Below, piece after piece: positions 45,195 through 57,815 of a stretch of DNA of 64,000 bases. A program made the position numbers and the translations under genes. The stretch's first letter is position 1; the number at the start of each line of letters is the position of its first letter. Source of the DNA: Buddleja alternifolia (taxonomy: Eukaryota; Streptophyta; Magnoliopsida; Lamiales; Scrophulariaceae); the NCBI GenBank assembly GCA_019426215.1, contig CM033408.1, positions 31,661,953-31,725,952 on the forward strand, read 5' to 3'. The notes beneath the pieces were generated by a model. That model saw only the letters and a list, made by a program, of their open reading frames with translations, was not told the origin of the DNA and searched no databases.

Positions 45195-45440
45195 CACACA
45201 TTTTTTAAAAGTCAGGGAGCAAAATGCACATTTTTTAAAGGTCAGTGGGCAAAGTACACATACTTCAAATTATCTTCAGTTCTCCGAAATATTCCCTTAG
45301 ATTCTGCCGGATTCGTTCAACATAGGGTTAAATGCAACGTTCACCAAAGATGATGGTGTGAGGTACATATTTTAATAGGTTGGGGGCAAAGTGCACTATC
45401 CCCATAGGAGAGGGGGTGTCTGCATTTAAACCCATATATA
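45195..45440. mobile_element. Partial right arm of the foldback family
   Basis: Carries the right-arm landmarks (GGTTAAATGCAACGTTCACC, GGCAAAGTGCACTATCCC) and the end GGTGTCTGCATTTAAACCC. Only this arm is present. Confidence 0.65.
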
Positions 45441-45445
45441 TATAT

Positions 45446-47620
45446 AGGGTCAAGATCTAATACATACCATCTCTTAGATAAGATTTAAGACCCAATATAC
45501 ACCATTGGATACATTAAATCCTACAGTCCACAATTAATCAATAAATAGGCTGGATATTTGGCTCCAATTGTATCAAAGGGTATAACAGTCAATGACATCA
45601 TTTTACAGCATTTAACCAACCAAAAAAAAGGGACAAAATCTTTCCTAAAATCTCTCCATTTGAAACTGCCGAAATCTCCCCTACAATCTCTCGATTTGTT
45701 GCCAAAATTAAATCACAGAAAATTAATAGAATCAATTATTGATTGAATTAAAATTCTGAAATTTCAGAATTTCTCAAAATCTAAAATCTGAAATTTCTGA
45801 AATCTCCAACTTGAAATTGAAAAAATCAAAATCTGAAATATTGAATTTCTGAAATTTGCATTAACTCGTCAGTGTGGGTGGCGCGAGTAGCTGCTCGAGT
45901 CGCTGGGGAAGACGACCGGAAAATAGCCATGAAGATGACAGATTTTCGCCAAATGAAAAGTCGATCACGAACTATCAATCTCCCCTACTGTATATTTGTT
46001 TATTAGTTATTGTATAATGTATTAATTAGCTATTGTATAATGTTTATTAGCTATTGTATTCACTGTATAACGGGGTATATGATTCTATATATTGGCTTAT
46101 ATTTTGCTGTATATTGTGTTATAAGATACTGTATAATGGTTTATAAGATTGTAATTGTATGATGTATAAACACACACTGTATAATGTGTTATAATATGTT
46201 GTATAATTGTTTATAAGATACTGTAAAATGGTTTGAAATCACTCATTGTATGTCCTAATCACACTGTATAATGGGTTACAAACTACTGTATAATGGTTTA
46301 CAAACTACTGTATAATGGCTTATAAACTACTTTATGATGGTTTAAAATCACTAATTCTACTATCAGTAATACCGCGCTGTATAAGATGTTGTATAACGGT
46401 TTATATGATATGTATTTGTTATTTTTAAGCCTTAAAAACTAACAAAATGCAATTTTAAAGCCCTAAACGATCTCAGATGGCTAAAATCACGAGTCTACAC
46501 TGCTTTCAGCACGCCGTTTCGCTATGACTGTGCGATTTTTATGTCATTCCGACACAATGAATTTTTTCCTCATGTTTTCACCTACATCATTGTGGTGCCT
46601 TTTGATTTTGCTTGAATTAGGGTCCTGTACTGTGTGCCTTTTGATTTTGATTGAATTGTGGTGTCCATTATACAACATGGTATAACACACACCGTATAAT
46701 GAGTTATAAGTTACTGTATAATGTCTTATAAGATACTGTATAATGACTTATAAGATACTGTATAATGGTTTGAAATCACTAATTGTATGTCACTAATCAC
46801 ACACTGTATACCACCGTTATATTGATTGTGTAATGTTGTATAAACTACTGTATATTGAGTTATAAGTTACTGTATAAATATTCGGACATCAGAAACTAAT
46901 AAAACAACAAAGAAATGATGATGCATCCTCATAAACAGTACTCCCAAAACTCTTTTTAGCACTTTCCCTAGCTTAATGCATCAGTAACACCATCAACTTG
47001 TTCAAATTCACTCTATCTATTACATTAGTTCATTTGCTTAATGATGATTTGCAGACTCATAATTGATAACAGAAGAAGAATTCAGAAAAAATTGAATTGA
47101 AAACAGAAGAAGATGATGAATAGGGATTCGATTTCTGCATATCCTTCGATCTTTACAGCGCCGATCTCGAATTTTACTGAAAAACAACCGATTTGATGAT
47201 GAATTGAACGGGAAAAAAACAATATCTCGTATCAATTTTGCTGGAAAACAACCGATTTGATGATGAATTGAACGGGTAAAATGATATCTCGAATCAATTT
47301 TGCTGGAAAACAATCGATTTGATGATGAATTGAATGGGTAAAAAAATATCTCTTATCAATTTTGCTGATATATGTGATTATGGAAAGAATATAATGAAAT
47401 CGGTTATGGCGCGTGAAACTGGGGATTTGATTTGATACTGTGTATTAAATTGAATCTGTTAGTTATAATTTAATGACTAAAATGCCCTTTACATAATTAA
47501 AACAAATTATTAAATCAGTTAAATGTGTTAAATGTAGACCTTGGGATCAAATTGAATCAAAGGCCTAGATTGGGTCTTATATCTTATCTAATGGCAAGGG
47601 AAGTATTTGATCCATACCCT
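45446..47620. mobile_element. 2.2-kb inverted-repeat element with internal satellites
   Basis: The ends AGGGTCAAGATCTAATACAT and (inverted) AGGGTATGGATCAAATACTT continue as TTAGATAAGAT.TAAGACCCAAT on both arms, an imperfect TIR of about 55 bp. Inside, 45985-46880 is packed with variants of ACTGTATAATGGTTTATAAG. 47177-47365 holds three tandem copies of about 63 bp containing ACCGATTTGATGATGAATTG. No transposase was found. It lies inside a TA microsatellite, so no target duplication can be read. Possibly a non-autonomous MULE. Confidence 0.6.
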
Positions 47621-47625
47621 ATGTG

Positions 47626-47661
<36 letters not shown>

Positions 47662-47924
47662 TATCAGCCCGTGGGTTGATTAGAATGGATAAACTTAACC
47701 TTCCATCTTTTGGATTCCCCGATTAATTGTAAAAGGAGTAGTACTCCTAATTTCCTTTTGTGCAAGCTGAAATTAGCGGTGCTACTTATTCATGATTTAC
47801 TTCATGTCACCCATTTTGGTACCACTCAACTATGAATGTGAGTCATTAGATCTGTATATAATAATGTCATAAAGTAAAATGATGATATCATCATATATCA
47901 TCCAACAACTCACAACCCACGTGA

Positions 47925-48660
47925 GTGATATGAAATGAGCCATTATGGTAGGCTGTTGTTGGCTTTAGTGGCAGAAGTGGGAAGCTTATTTTTCTGTTGA
48001 ATAAAAGAAATACACAAGCCAAAACTATCCAAGTTTCAAATCCTCTTGCATCAATAGCATAAAAATTAGTTCTTAGTTCATTTTCAGCATGGATTGGGAT
48101 ATTGATCAAATATGTGTTCTTCTACCTAGATATTCTCTAGTTGGTATCTTTTGGAATCCATCTTCATTCCACAGGTGAATTCTTTGTTAAATATCTCCTA
48201 TTTTAGTAAGCAAATTGCAATAGTGCTATCAATAATCGCACGATCCTTGGCAATTTAGCTGTGGCAGAGGGACTTCGTAGTGTTGAAATGAGGTGCGAAC
48301 TGGATGCGCTCAAGGAACAATATGTAGTGAATGCAGACCCCCAACCTATAGAGGGTTGTGCACTTTGCCCCCCCCCCCCCCCCCCCAACCTATCAAAATG
48401 TGCACTTGACACCCTGACCTTTGGTGAATGTTGCATTTAAATCCCTGCGACCGGATCCATCATAATCTTAGGGAATATCCCGGTGCATATAAGGGTAAAA
48501 CCGTTACTTATGGGGCAAAGTGCTACAATCCGCGTAAGATAAGTAGTTGTTTGCTTTGATCTCAAATTTCTTGGATTTTTTTAATTTTCATTTTTTTAGT
48601 TCAAATATTTTTAATTTTCCAAAAAGAAAAAGACAAAAAAAATCGAAAAACATCAAAAAA
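47925..48660. repeat. Segmental duplication block C (tail only)
   Basis: Matches 38685-39420 of block A and 51430-51539 plus 56057-56650 of block B: CATTATGGTAGGCTGTTG, CAAATCCTCTTGCATCAATA, GATTGGGATATTGATCAAAT, then the left arm of the foldback element. The match stops abruptly at ACATCAAAAAA, where squalene synthase leader sequence begins. A run of 19 C (48368-48386) lies in the foldback arm. Confidence 0.85.
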
Positions 48661-48663
48661 AAT

Positions 48664-48768
48664 CGCCGCTACTTTCCTCTCAATTGTCAAATCGATCAAC
48701 AACTTTCGTAGCCACTGCAAATACGGATTGAAGGATTTTGTTGTGAACTCGAATTTCTTCGGTTTAAC
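48664..48768 (+). pseudogene. Fragment of the squalene synthase 5' leader
   Basis: CGCTACTTTCCTCTCAATTG, TCAAATCGATCAACAACTTT and GATTTTGTTGTGAACTCG match 59621-59760 of the intact gene, minus an internal gap of about 27 bp just after the 5'-splice site. It contains intron sequence, so it is a DNA-level duplicate and not a retrocopy. The TATA box and all coding exons are absent. Confidence 0.8.
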
Positions 48769-49024
48769 TCAAATTTCATTCTATTTATCATTCGATATTT
48801 CACATGCATACTAAGGTCGTCGTCAAGTCTTGCGTATGTAAATAAATCTTCATGACAATTTCGGATCCTTAGCACCAAAAAATAAGTTATGTTCATCGCA
48901 TAGTAAATAAAAATAGAAACATGACATGAAAATTACAAGGTATCAAAAGCTAGCAACTTAACAGGATACAAATAAATAAAAGAATCAGTTTTTCACAAAA
49001 AATTGAAGGAATTAATGCCTTGAA

Positions 49025-49900
49025 TCATGAAGTTTGAGAAGAGTCCGCCATAAGAGTATCACCATCCTCATCGACGGCCATTGAGCCAATTGATCTTTCA
49101 CCAGTACTATTGGTACTCTGATGATCAATCCATCCTCGTCGTGGATGATCAGATGATCCAGTCGCTGCAATTGAAGTACTGATCAGCCTACTAACCGGCC
49201 CCGACCTCGGCATTGACTCAGCAGCAGGAGGGCATTTGTAGCGGCACAATGGGCAAGTGTTACTCCGCTGAAGCCATTCAACAATACAACCCTTGTGAAA
49301 GCAATGCCCGCACGGCAATTCATTGATTGTCACAAAAACATCAGTATCCCTCCTGAAATCCTCCATGCAAATTGAGCACGGTTGAGTAGAATCAGAACTC
49401 GACAGGAACATTAATCTCATTGGGAGTGAATTGATGAAGGATCCCGAAGCCGGCGTTCTAATCGGTACTGGAGAGAAATCATCATCATCATCATCGACCA
49501 AAGCAGCAGTAATTGGTGTTGTAGTAATTGGTGGAGGATGTGAATTCGGACATCTATAGTACTTGTAGGGATAGATGCAGTAAGGGCAGTGGAATGAGGG
49601 GTTGCGAAAACTATTACGGAGTACGGTGGCTCTGGCGATGGCAATTGGGGGTACGTCGAAGGTGTGGTCGCAGTTATAACAACGGATTGATCGAAGAATG
49701 GTGCCATCATCACGAGAGGCATGGTATATGCGAAAATCAGGGCGATAGAGACAAACGTGTGGGTTGCGGCATGAAGGGTTAGGGCAGTAGAAAGAGGTGG
49801 AATTGGTGAAGGGGTTGGTGGGGAATACCAAGCCACAGCGCACACAACGGTTTCCCCGGCGATGACCTTCGCTAGGTCGAAATACCACGCCACTCGGCAT
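49025..49900 (-). CDS. RING-H2 E3 ubiquitin ligase-like protein, copy B
   Basis: Single-exon paralogue of 36507-37412, 291 residues, intact. The same architecture is kept: two N-terminal zinc-ribbon-like cysteine sets (NRCVRC, FYCPNPSC, CYNC, FHCPYC), an acidic run, a complete RING-H2 finger (CSICMEDF, ELPCGHCFHKGC, NTCPLC) and the tail DTLMADSSQTS. Differences from copy A are five instead of nine Asp in the acidic run, loss of a short ATTPI-like repeat before it, one residue missing after KCPPAA, and scattered substitutions. The RING itself is identical between copies as far as I can see, which suggests recent duplication or constraint. Probable ubiquitin ligase; substrate unknown. Confidence 0.88.
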   Translation of the reverse strand: MPSGVVFRPSEGHRRGNRCVRCGLVFPTNPFTNSTSFYCPNPSCRNPHVCLYRPDFRIYHASRDDGTILRSIRCYNCDHTFDVPPIAIARATVLRNSFRNPSFHCPYCIYPYKYYRCPNSHPPPITTTPITAALVDDDDDDFSPVPIRTPASGSFINSLPMRLMFLSSSDSTQPCSICMEDFRRDTDVFVTINELPCGHCFHKGCIVEWLQRSNTCPLCRYKCPPAAESMPRSGPVSRLISTSIAATGSSDHPRRGWIDHQSTNSTGERSIGSMAVDEDGDTLMADSSQTS

Positions 49901-50006
49901 TGACGGACAGACAGACCGCTTCGCTCCTGGAAGAGACGGTATTGTAATTTGATGATTTTATTGTTTTCACAGAAGAGAATGGTTGAGTTGAACGACGACT
50001 GTGTAA

Positions 50007-50056
<50 letters not shown>

Positions 50057-52887
50057 TCGACGCGGTTCCTAATCCTATTATCCTAGCTTTTAACCAAAGC
50101 TAAAGCTACATTTTTCCGTTTTCTCAGTACAAGTAATTTATAGTAGGGAGAAAAAAGACGTCAAAGAATGAAAGAAACCAGTTCCTAATTAAGTAAAGCA
50201 GATAGGAAAAATCGAAAAACACTTGTATACATCGGGTCTTGGGTCACATTTATGCACCTTGTGAATATGATTAATACACATCAATTATTTTGTTTTTTTG
50301 AATTAAAAAACAATATGTGTATTAATCACATCCACATGGTGCACAAGTGAGGTCTAAAACCCGGTTTATATAAGAATTTTTAGGAAAAATCCCATGTTGA
50401 ACAGGAAAACGGATCTTGGGCCCCACTTGTACATCTTGTGGATGTGAATAAGACACGTCACTTAATAAATAATTTTGAATTAAAAAACAAGTGACGTGTC
50501 TTTTTCACATCTACAAGGTGTACAGATTGGGCCCAAAACCCGGTATAGGCAAGTATTTTCCTGCTAAACGTGAATATATACTATTCAATTAAGACTTCCT
50601 ATTTTATATTTGATTAGTTTAAATTTTCTTTATTATGTTTTTTTTATTCATTTCCCAGGAACAACTTAATTTAAGGTAGAATTTGTCCAATTAACTTTTG
50701 TTTCGCAAATATAAAAATGATTAAACGTAATTAAAATTGGAATAAATTGGGAGATAGAAACATGATTTATGATGAATTATTGATACTTACTTTCAGAAAG
50801 AATTATCGGTTTCTATTAGAATAAAGTGCCAAACGAGTATCTGCGCAAAATTGTTGCGTGGTCTCCTAAGATGCAGTGAGAAATAACCTAAATCGCCAAT
50901 CAAATCGAGGTGTGATATCCGGTCGGAGAATGAAGCGCATGGTATCTGAGATTCAATTTTGAGATGGTATGAGCTCGGAATAGGAGCCGATGCTACTAAT
51001 ATAGAGCAGCGTTTATCATTGTAAAGAAATTCAGAAATAAATAATAAAGATATAATTTAATATCATGCCCCTGAAAACAACTGCCAATGGACATTCCTTT
51101 TGCATTTGTATGAAAGTTTTTCTCCATAACTGTAGAAACAAGGATGGGGCATTTGCCTTAACAACGTTTAACTTTACTAATATGTATCCTTTCAGCTACA
51201 CACAATTATAAAAGAATTAGTAGGGATAATTTAGAAAATCTACATTTGATATAAAATAACTAGTAGGGATAATTTAGAAAATCTACATTTGACTTCTCGA
51301 GTTTGTTACTTTAGGGTACTCAACTTTAATAAATAGCAAAGATAGATTATTTGATTGTCCAATTTCAATTATTGGTAGTTATTATTCTTTTTCCATTTTA
51401 CTAGTTTCAGGTAGTTATTTAGCCACATTATGGTAGGCTGTTGTTGGCTTTAGTGGCAGAGGGGGAAGCATTTATTTATTTGAATAAAAGAAATACACAA
51501 GCAAAAACTATCCAAGTTTCAAATCCTCTTGCATCAATACACTACAAGATAAAGGATTTTTGACAATGGCTAAAATCGATTGCCTTTAATCAATTAGCAT
51601 TTCTAATAGTTATTCGCAACCACTTTGCAACGTCTTATTAGCAGTTGTACCTGCTAAGGTTGCTAATACTTCCGCAATGGTTAAAAGTCATTGCGGAAGT
51701 ATTTGCAACTCCTATACCAACAGCTTTAATGCCATTGTGTAAAAAGGCTAAAACACAATTTTGATCCCTCTATATAATGGCTAAACAGCCGTGGTGGATA
51801 AGTGTACTTATCCACCACGGCTATTTAACCATTGCCAAAGTTTTTTTTTCTTTTTTTCTAATTTTCTTTAATATAATTTAGTTAGAAAAACTATATAACT
51901 AAAAATTACTAAAGAAAGCTAAAATGATAATGATATCACTCATTCATTTTGCACAAACAGTAGAAAATTAGGGGCAAAGAAATAACTATTTTTTATTTAA
52001 CTAATAGAAAACCATAAAAATTACAATCTATCACAAAGTTGGCTGAAATATCTAATAGGAAACCAAAGAAAATACAATTTATCACAAAACTAGCTAAAAT
52101 ATCTAGGGGAAAACAAAAAAAGAACACAATATGATTTATTGATGGCAAAGTCTCGACATGCAAAAACTTGAGCTAACAAAACCCGATCATTTGAAGCACC
52201 TTATTTTCCAACTACGAAGTCCCAACCTGCAAATGAAACCTAGGAATTAGTAACTTGAAGTTTTATACGCCACAAGAAATTCAAATCAGTCCAACTAAAG
52301 TAATACTGCACAGTTATACTACATTAAAGAGTAAAAGAACTAGCATGCGCATATGTTTCTCAGAGCTTGTAGCCCACTCACTGGATATATAACAGATTAA
52401 ACATAGCAAAATTTCCTACTTTAGAACCAAATGAAAACATTAATACACCTTATAAATTAAATAAACGATACACTTACTACAATACTATGTATCAGTTAAA
52501 AAAAAGAGTAAATTACAGAGTCACCCCTTGCGTGGGACCCTAATATCGAAAAGCAGTCTGAAGTTTGAGACGGTAAAAGCATATATACAAATTTACATCA
52601 CCCCTTGTCAGTAAAAATCAAATTACAATTACGGTCTCACTTCCTGTTTTTCGAGTTATTAGAATAAGCTGTTTTTTGATAATTGCAAAACCTCGGGGCT
52701 CGTGTTAATTACCCAATAAATGAGGGGGTGCATGTAATTGTTCCTAAAAAAATAAAGTCATACCAACAATTTATTAAAAACTTTTACTTCTTTTCTCAAT
52801 AGCCAGTCTCTAATAGAAAAGTACAACTGTATTCAGTAAGGAAAAAACTGGAATTGGATGCCAAGAATTGCCAGATAGAAATGCTAC

Positions 52888-54295
52888 CTCAATTTTCCGA
52901 CATAGGCTTTACTTCCTTGAGATAGATCATCAACATCAAGTGATATAATGTACTCAGTGTGGGCACCATTTCTGTATCTTCGTGCCGCTAGGAGAAACTT
53001 TCCTTTGTCCGTGAATGCTGTCAAAAACACATAAAAACACCCACCTCTTAAATACTCACAAATAGACAAGCACAAGGAATTCCACGACAATGACAAGGCA
53101 CAAAAGTTTAGATGTTATTATAAATCTCTCGAGTCAAATGAGAATTATAGTGACAGACGGATTTGATTTGCATATTAAGTTCTAAACTACAAAGATTTAC
53201 TGCATTCAGTAAACAGAAAACAGTCTTCCACCTGAATTTGGACCCCTATAAAAGCAAACCTAAATTAACTTTCTCGTAGCAAAGGAATGCTCAAAGAGGA
53301 AGAGGGCACGGAGAAAAATTGATTGGCTGCACAAAAATAACATATTTATGCATCATACATACAATCTTCTATCAATGAGCATGAAATAGTTCAAGGGACT
53401 TGGCACGTTCTCCGAAATAACTCCATTCAAATTAGTGTATAATCTTATCAGAAACTGAAAATCGTTGAATCTGGCAATGATTCAATGGACTTGAATGTTT
53501 TTCCTTGAAACAGACCCAATCAATTCAGTAAATTGCGATGATTGAAACCGGTATATCTATGGTGTAAAATACTAGTTTTTTTCACAGGCGCAATCAGACT
53601 ATATTTGGAGAAAAGAGGACAATCGAAAAAAACATAATTACAACTTTGTGTAGTGCTGTTATATCTAGTAAGTCTAACGTGGTTTATGAATGAAATTTAA
53701 CGCAAATATTACCAGAAGCAGGAAATGCTCATACACGAGCCCTAAATATAATTGATTCAAGTTAGGCTAAACAGTTGAATAGTGAATTTTTTGTGATTCA
53801 CAACTAAAATTAAACTGGAAGAAGTGTAACGGCAAGAAAACAACTCAGAGAGAAAAATTAGAAACAACTAAAACCATGATTTGGTATTTTGACTCAGTAA
53901 GTTAAAGTTATATGGATGATTGACCAATAACTCGAAACTTTAGGTGCATATGACTGGTAGAATTGCAGGATTAAGGGAAGTCGACCTGAAATTTTTTCAA
54001 GATGATGTCCTGCATTATAACTATCGAAATTAATTTGGCCAAACTACTAAAATTAGCCTCAGAGAGATTCTTCCCGTTCTCCTTCAATTTAAAATATTTG
54101 AAATTCAAAACCACTAAACTGCAAAAGTAAGCAATTTCACTGTAAAGAAAGTAAGATATCAGCCAGTCGACATATATCTTTGAAACTCCAAAAGGAAGTT
54201 AACTCACATGGTGAGAGAGCAAGATAGAAGTAAAATGTTGCATTCTTCTTGTCACGTTTTATAAGGCCTTGAATTGGAGAGTCCTGCGGCCCTGG
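52888..54295 (-). pseudogene. Tubby-like protein gene fragment captured by a CACTA element
   Basis: Two minus-strand exons with good borders. 54208-54295 encodes QPGPQDSPIQGLIKRDKKNA then TFYFYLALSP. 52888-53017 encodes [20 protein letters not shown] then [19 protein letters not shown]. These are consecutive exons of the start of the Tubby beta-barrel in plant TULP/TLP proteins. They join in frame (phase 1), with no stop. The N-terminal F-box region and the rest of the barrel are absent. Tubby-like proteins bind phosphoinositides and DNA through the full barrel, so this piece is unlikely to be functional alone. Its position inside CACTA ends points to transduplication. Confidence 0.85.
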
Positions 54296-55084
54296 CTGCA
54301 GTATAAACAAAAGACTTAGAACATTCAAGGATTTTCAGTTCACCAGCAAGAATATGATACTAAAAAAATTTCGATGATGACAAATCCAACTTTAGTCCAT
54401 TTTGCAATCAAAATATGCACTCGAATAAATTCACGGATATCAAACTCGTATAATCATGCTAAATTTCAGTTTATCTAACACAGATGCTTATCGCATGCTC
54501 GTACAATCACACAGCATTCCAATCGAACAACATTTCACCATAATCCAATTTTTCACATTTTAAAACAATATTATACAGCAAATCGCTAGAAATGAGAAAA
54601 ACCTAAAAAGAACTTGTATGACTATAAATTCACAGATATCAAACTCATATAATCATGCTAAATTTCAGTTTATCTAACAACATATGCTTATTGCGTGCTC
54701 GTATAATCACACAGCATTCCAATCGAACAAGCAAATGTCATAATCATATGCACATCGCCTAAATTCCTGCAATGCAAAAATACCGTATGTACTACGTGAT
54801 ACCAGTCCGGCATACCAAAATTGCTTTCACAAAACTTGCTATAACCACTAAACTTCATCAATTACACCAAAATTAACCCCAATCGACAGATAGACATAGA
54901 TAATGCATATTCCACAAAAATCATCACCAGTTGAGATACAAAATCAATATCAAGTCAAAGCGCATCCACTATGATATCAAAATCGACATTTGTACAAAAT
55001 TAAACACGGAATTCAGCACGCATATATCCAGCAATCAACAAAATCGAAATTTATCAACAAAGAATGATAATACTCACAAGTTAA

Positions 55085-55240
55085 TCGACAGATGATATAT
55101 CAGCTGCAAAGGTCTTAGAAACGTCGTCGTCTTACTCTGTGGAGACGTAGTTTCGGCTGTGCGGGAGAAAGCAGGCGACGAGGGGTAGAAGGAGTCAAGG
55201 TCATAGCTCGCGCGAGTTCTGTGTATATGCAACTGTGTAT
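55085..55240 (-). promoter_or_regulatory. Possible captured 5' leader or promoter of the tubby fragment
   Basis: Unlike the AT-rich CACTA interior, this stretch is GC-richer. On the minus strand it reads CCTTCTACCCCTCGTCGCCT, then CGACGACGTTTCTAAGACC and a possible donor TTGTGAGTATT. It may be the 5' UTR exon of the donor tubby gene. No ATG links it to the coding exons, so this is tentative. Confidence 0.3.
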
Positions 55241-56344
55241 ATTCTCACCTATATATACAATTTGCGTTCTCACCTGTATATATAACTGTGTATATTCTCA
55301 ATCGATAGTTCTCAAGCCCTAGAATTGGAGAAGATATTCTCAATCGATTCTCAATTTTTGCTAAAGATAGTTCTCAAGCCCTAGAAATGGGATATTTATG
55401 AGTCTCTCAATTTGGTGAAGAAGACGCTCTGTTTGGGATATTTTTTCTCTCTCAATTTTTTCTCAATTAGTTAATTTTATTTCTCGGTCAAAATTAAAAA
55501 AAAAGAAAAAATCAAGAAAAAGAATAAAGTAATATTTAATAAGTTAATTACATTTAAAAAATATATATATATCCACAACGGCTGAAGACCGTTGTGGATG
55601 TTATTAACAATTAAAAAAATAAATAAAAGAAAATAGTAAGTAATATTTAATAAGATAATTAAATTTTAGAAAAAGGAAAATGGTATCTGCAACGGTTAAA
55701 GGCCCGTTGTGGATGTCATTAAAATTTTTAAACAAATAAAAGAAAATGGTATCTAAACGGTTTCCAGGAGCCGATTGGGATTAAATTTAAAAAAAATGGA
55801 AAATGGTATCCACAACGGCTAAAGACCCGTTGTGGATGTCATTAAAAATTATAAAAAAAGGAAAAGAAAATGATATCCACAACGGCTTTCTGGAGCCGAT
55901 TGGGATAGAAAAGATAAGCCAACGGCTAGTTAGGAGTCGTTTACAAAGCCAATCTTACAGAAACGGTTATATTAGCCGTTTGTGTTAATTCTTTTAGCAA
56001 TGGGTAATTAGCCGATTAGAATATTAATGTAGTTATTGTCCACATTTCTTGTAGTGATAGTATAAAAGCTAGTTCTTTGTTCATTTTCAGCATCGATTGG
56101 GATATTGATCAAATGTATGTTCTTCTATCTAGATATTCTCTCTTGTTTGTATCTTTTGAAATCCATTTTCAAAAATGATCCAAACCTTCATTCCTCATGT
56201 AAATTTTGTGTTTCTCTCGTAAGCAGATTGCATCAGTGCTATTAGCAGTCGCATGATCCTTGGCAATTTAGCTATGGCAAAGGACTTCATAGTGTTGAAA
56301 TGAGGCGCGAACTGGATGCACTCAAGGAACAATTCGCAGCGAAT

Positions 56345-57275
56345 GTAGGCCCTCCCAACCTATAGAGGGTTGTGCATTTTGCCCCACAGCTTATCAAAAT
56401 GTGCATCTGACACTTTAAGTTTTGGTGGATGTTGTATTTAACCCCTTGTGACCGGGTCTAGCATAATCTTAGGGAATATTCCGGCGCATATAAGGGTAAA
56501 ATCATCATTTAGGGGGCAAAGTGCTGCAAACAGCATAAGATAGATACTTGTCTGCGTTGATCTTAAATTTTTTGCATTTTTTAAAATTTTAATTTGTTTA
56601 ATTCAAATATTCTTAATTTTTCAAAAAGAAAAAAGACAAAAAAAACGAAAACTATTAAAATTTGAAAATTTCAGAAAGAAGTCAAAAGAAAAAAATTAGA
56701 AAATTTAGAGAGAAAGAAAACATAAAATTCAAGTAACATTCTGAAAAAAATCAATAAAAAAATAGAAAATAATAAGAAAAAAAGTAAAAATTTGAAAAAT
56801 CCAAAAAAATGAAATGAAAAAAATAATTTTTCTGGTTTTTACTTTTTTTTTAATTATTTTTATGTTTCTCGATTTTTTGAATTTTGAATTTCTTTTCTTC
56901 TAATTCTCTTTGTTTATTTTTCAAAAATTTATTAGAATTTTTCTTCCTAAATTTTTTGGATTTTCCGATTTCTTCTAATTTTGCTTTTTTTATTTTTTTT
57001 AAAAAATATTTTTTGACTTTATTTTTCTTTTTGGAATATTTGAATTTAAATGCAACAAAATATTTAAGGTCAAAGCAGACAACCCCCTATCCTATGCAGT
57101 TCGTAGCACTTTGTCCCCCTGAGTGACAATTTGACCCTTACATGGGCCGGAATATTCCCTAAAATTTTATCGGATCCGATTATAGGGGGTTAAATGCAAC
57201 ATTCACGAAAAATGAGAGTGTAGGGTGCAGATGTTGATAGGTTGGGGTGCAAAGTGCACAACCTCCTATAGGTTT
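56345..57275. mobile_element. Foldback element, copy B
   Basis: Same family and position as 39111-40120. Left arm: GGTTGTGCATTTTGCCCC, CATCTGACACTTTAAG, CCGGGTCTAGCAT. Right arm: CGGATCCGATTATAGG, GGTTAAATGCAACATTCAC, GGGTGCAGATGTTGATAGG. The A-rich and T-rich centre is retained. Confidence 0.75.
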
Positions 57276-57815
57276 GGCATGACTTCGTACAAATTTAGGT
57301 CTCGGTTGAAAAATATCTACGCAAATTTATTAATAGTACAAAGTACGTGGCCATGACTTCGTACAAATGGCTACGCAAATTTGTATATTCTTGCCATTTA
57401 TGAGGAATTTTGCATAAAGGTACCACACGTGAGTCCCAACTCATTAATGCAAAAACAATGAAATTCGTTGTTATATTATAGAAATATTATATAAATACCA
57501 ATTATAACTACATTTAATCACACTTCAATTAAATATTTCAAATCAAACACATTGTTATTTTCAATTCCTATCAAGTCAACAATAAAATATAACCGCACCT
57601 AACATATTTCTGTTTTTACATAAAAAATTATAAAATCATTTTTTTAAGTTTAAAAATGATGGAAATTATAAAATGAGATCACAATGTAAATCCTTTAAGA
57701 AACATGTCAATAAAGAAGCTGCAAGGTTTCGTGTCGTTTGAACCACGTGAACTGTTGTTAGGCATTGTGGGAATTATAAGTAATGCTATATTTATGTGGA
57801 TACATCATACATATT

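Larger units (their letters stand above)
51540..56056. mobile_element. CACTA (En/Spm) transposon, non-autonomous, 4.5 kb, with captured gene piece
   Basis: Starts CACTACAAGA and ends TTTCTTGTAGTG, flanked by ATA on both sides (51537-51539 and 56057-56059). The uninterrupted site ATCAATAGTATAAAAGCTAG exists in block A near 38803 (and ATCAATAGCATAAAA in block C near 48050), which confirms the insertion and its 3-bp duplication. Subterminal repeats are dense: GGTTAAAAGTCATTGCGG and CCACGGCTATTTAACC types on the left, CCACAACGGCT and CCGTTGTGGATG types on the right. No transposase is present. The interior holds a tubby-like gene fragment. Confidence 0.92.
48771..57815. repeat. Segmental duplication block B (RING gene, tail, with CACTA insertion)
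   Basis: Counterpart of block A. It contains the RING paralogue, the foldback element and the tail ending ATGTGGATACATCATACATATT at about 57812. Differences include a palindromic insert at about 50210-50560 (facing AACACTTGTATACATCGGG / CACTTGTACATCTTGTGGATG motifs), the CACTA element and loss of the 40130-40870 segment. Confidence 0.85.

Noticed and set aside
48203..48436. Open frame across the C19 tract
   Set aside because: Low-complexity translation of the foldback arm.
48664..48768. Squalene synthase leader fragment as a retroposed copy
   Set aside because: It contains sequence from the leader intron, so it was copied as DNA.
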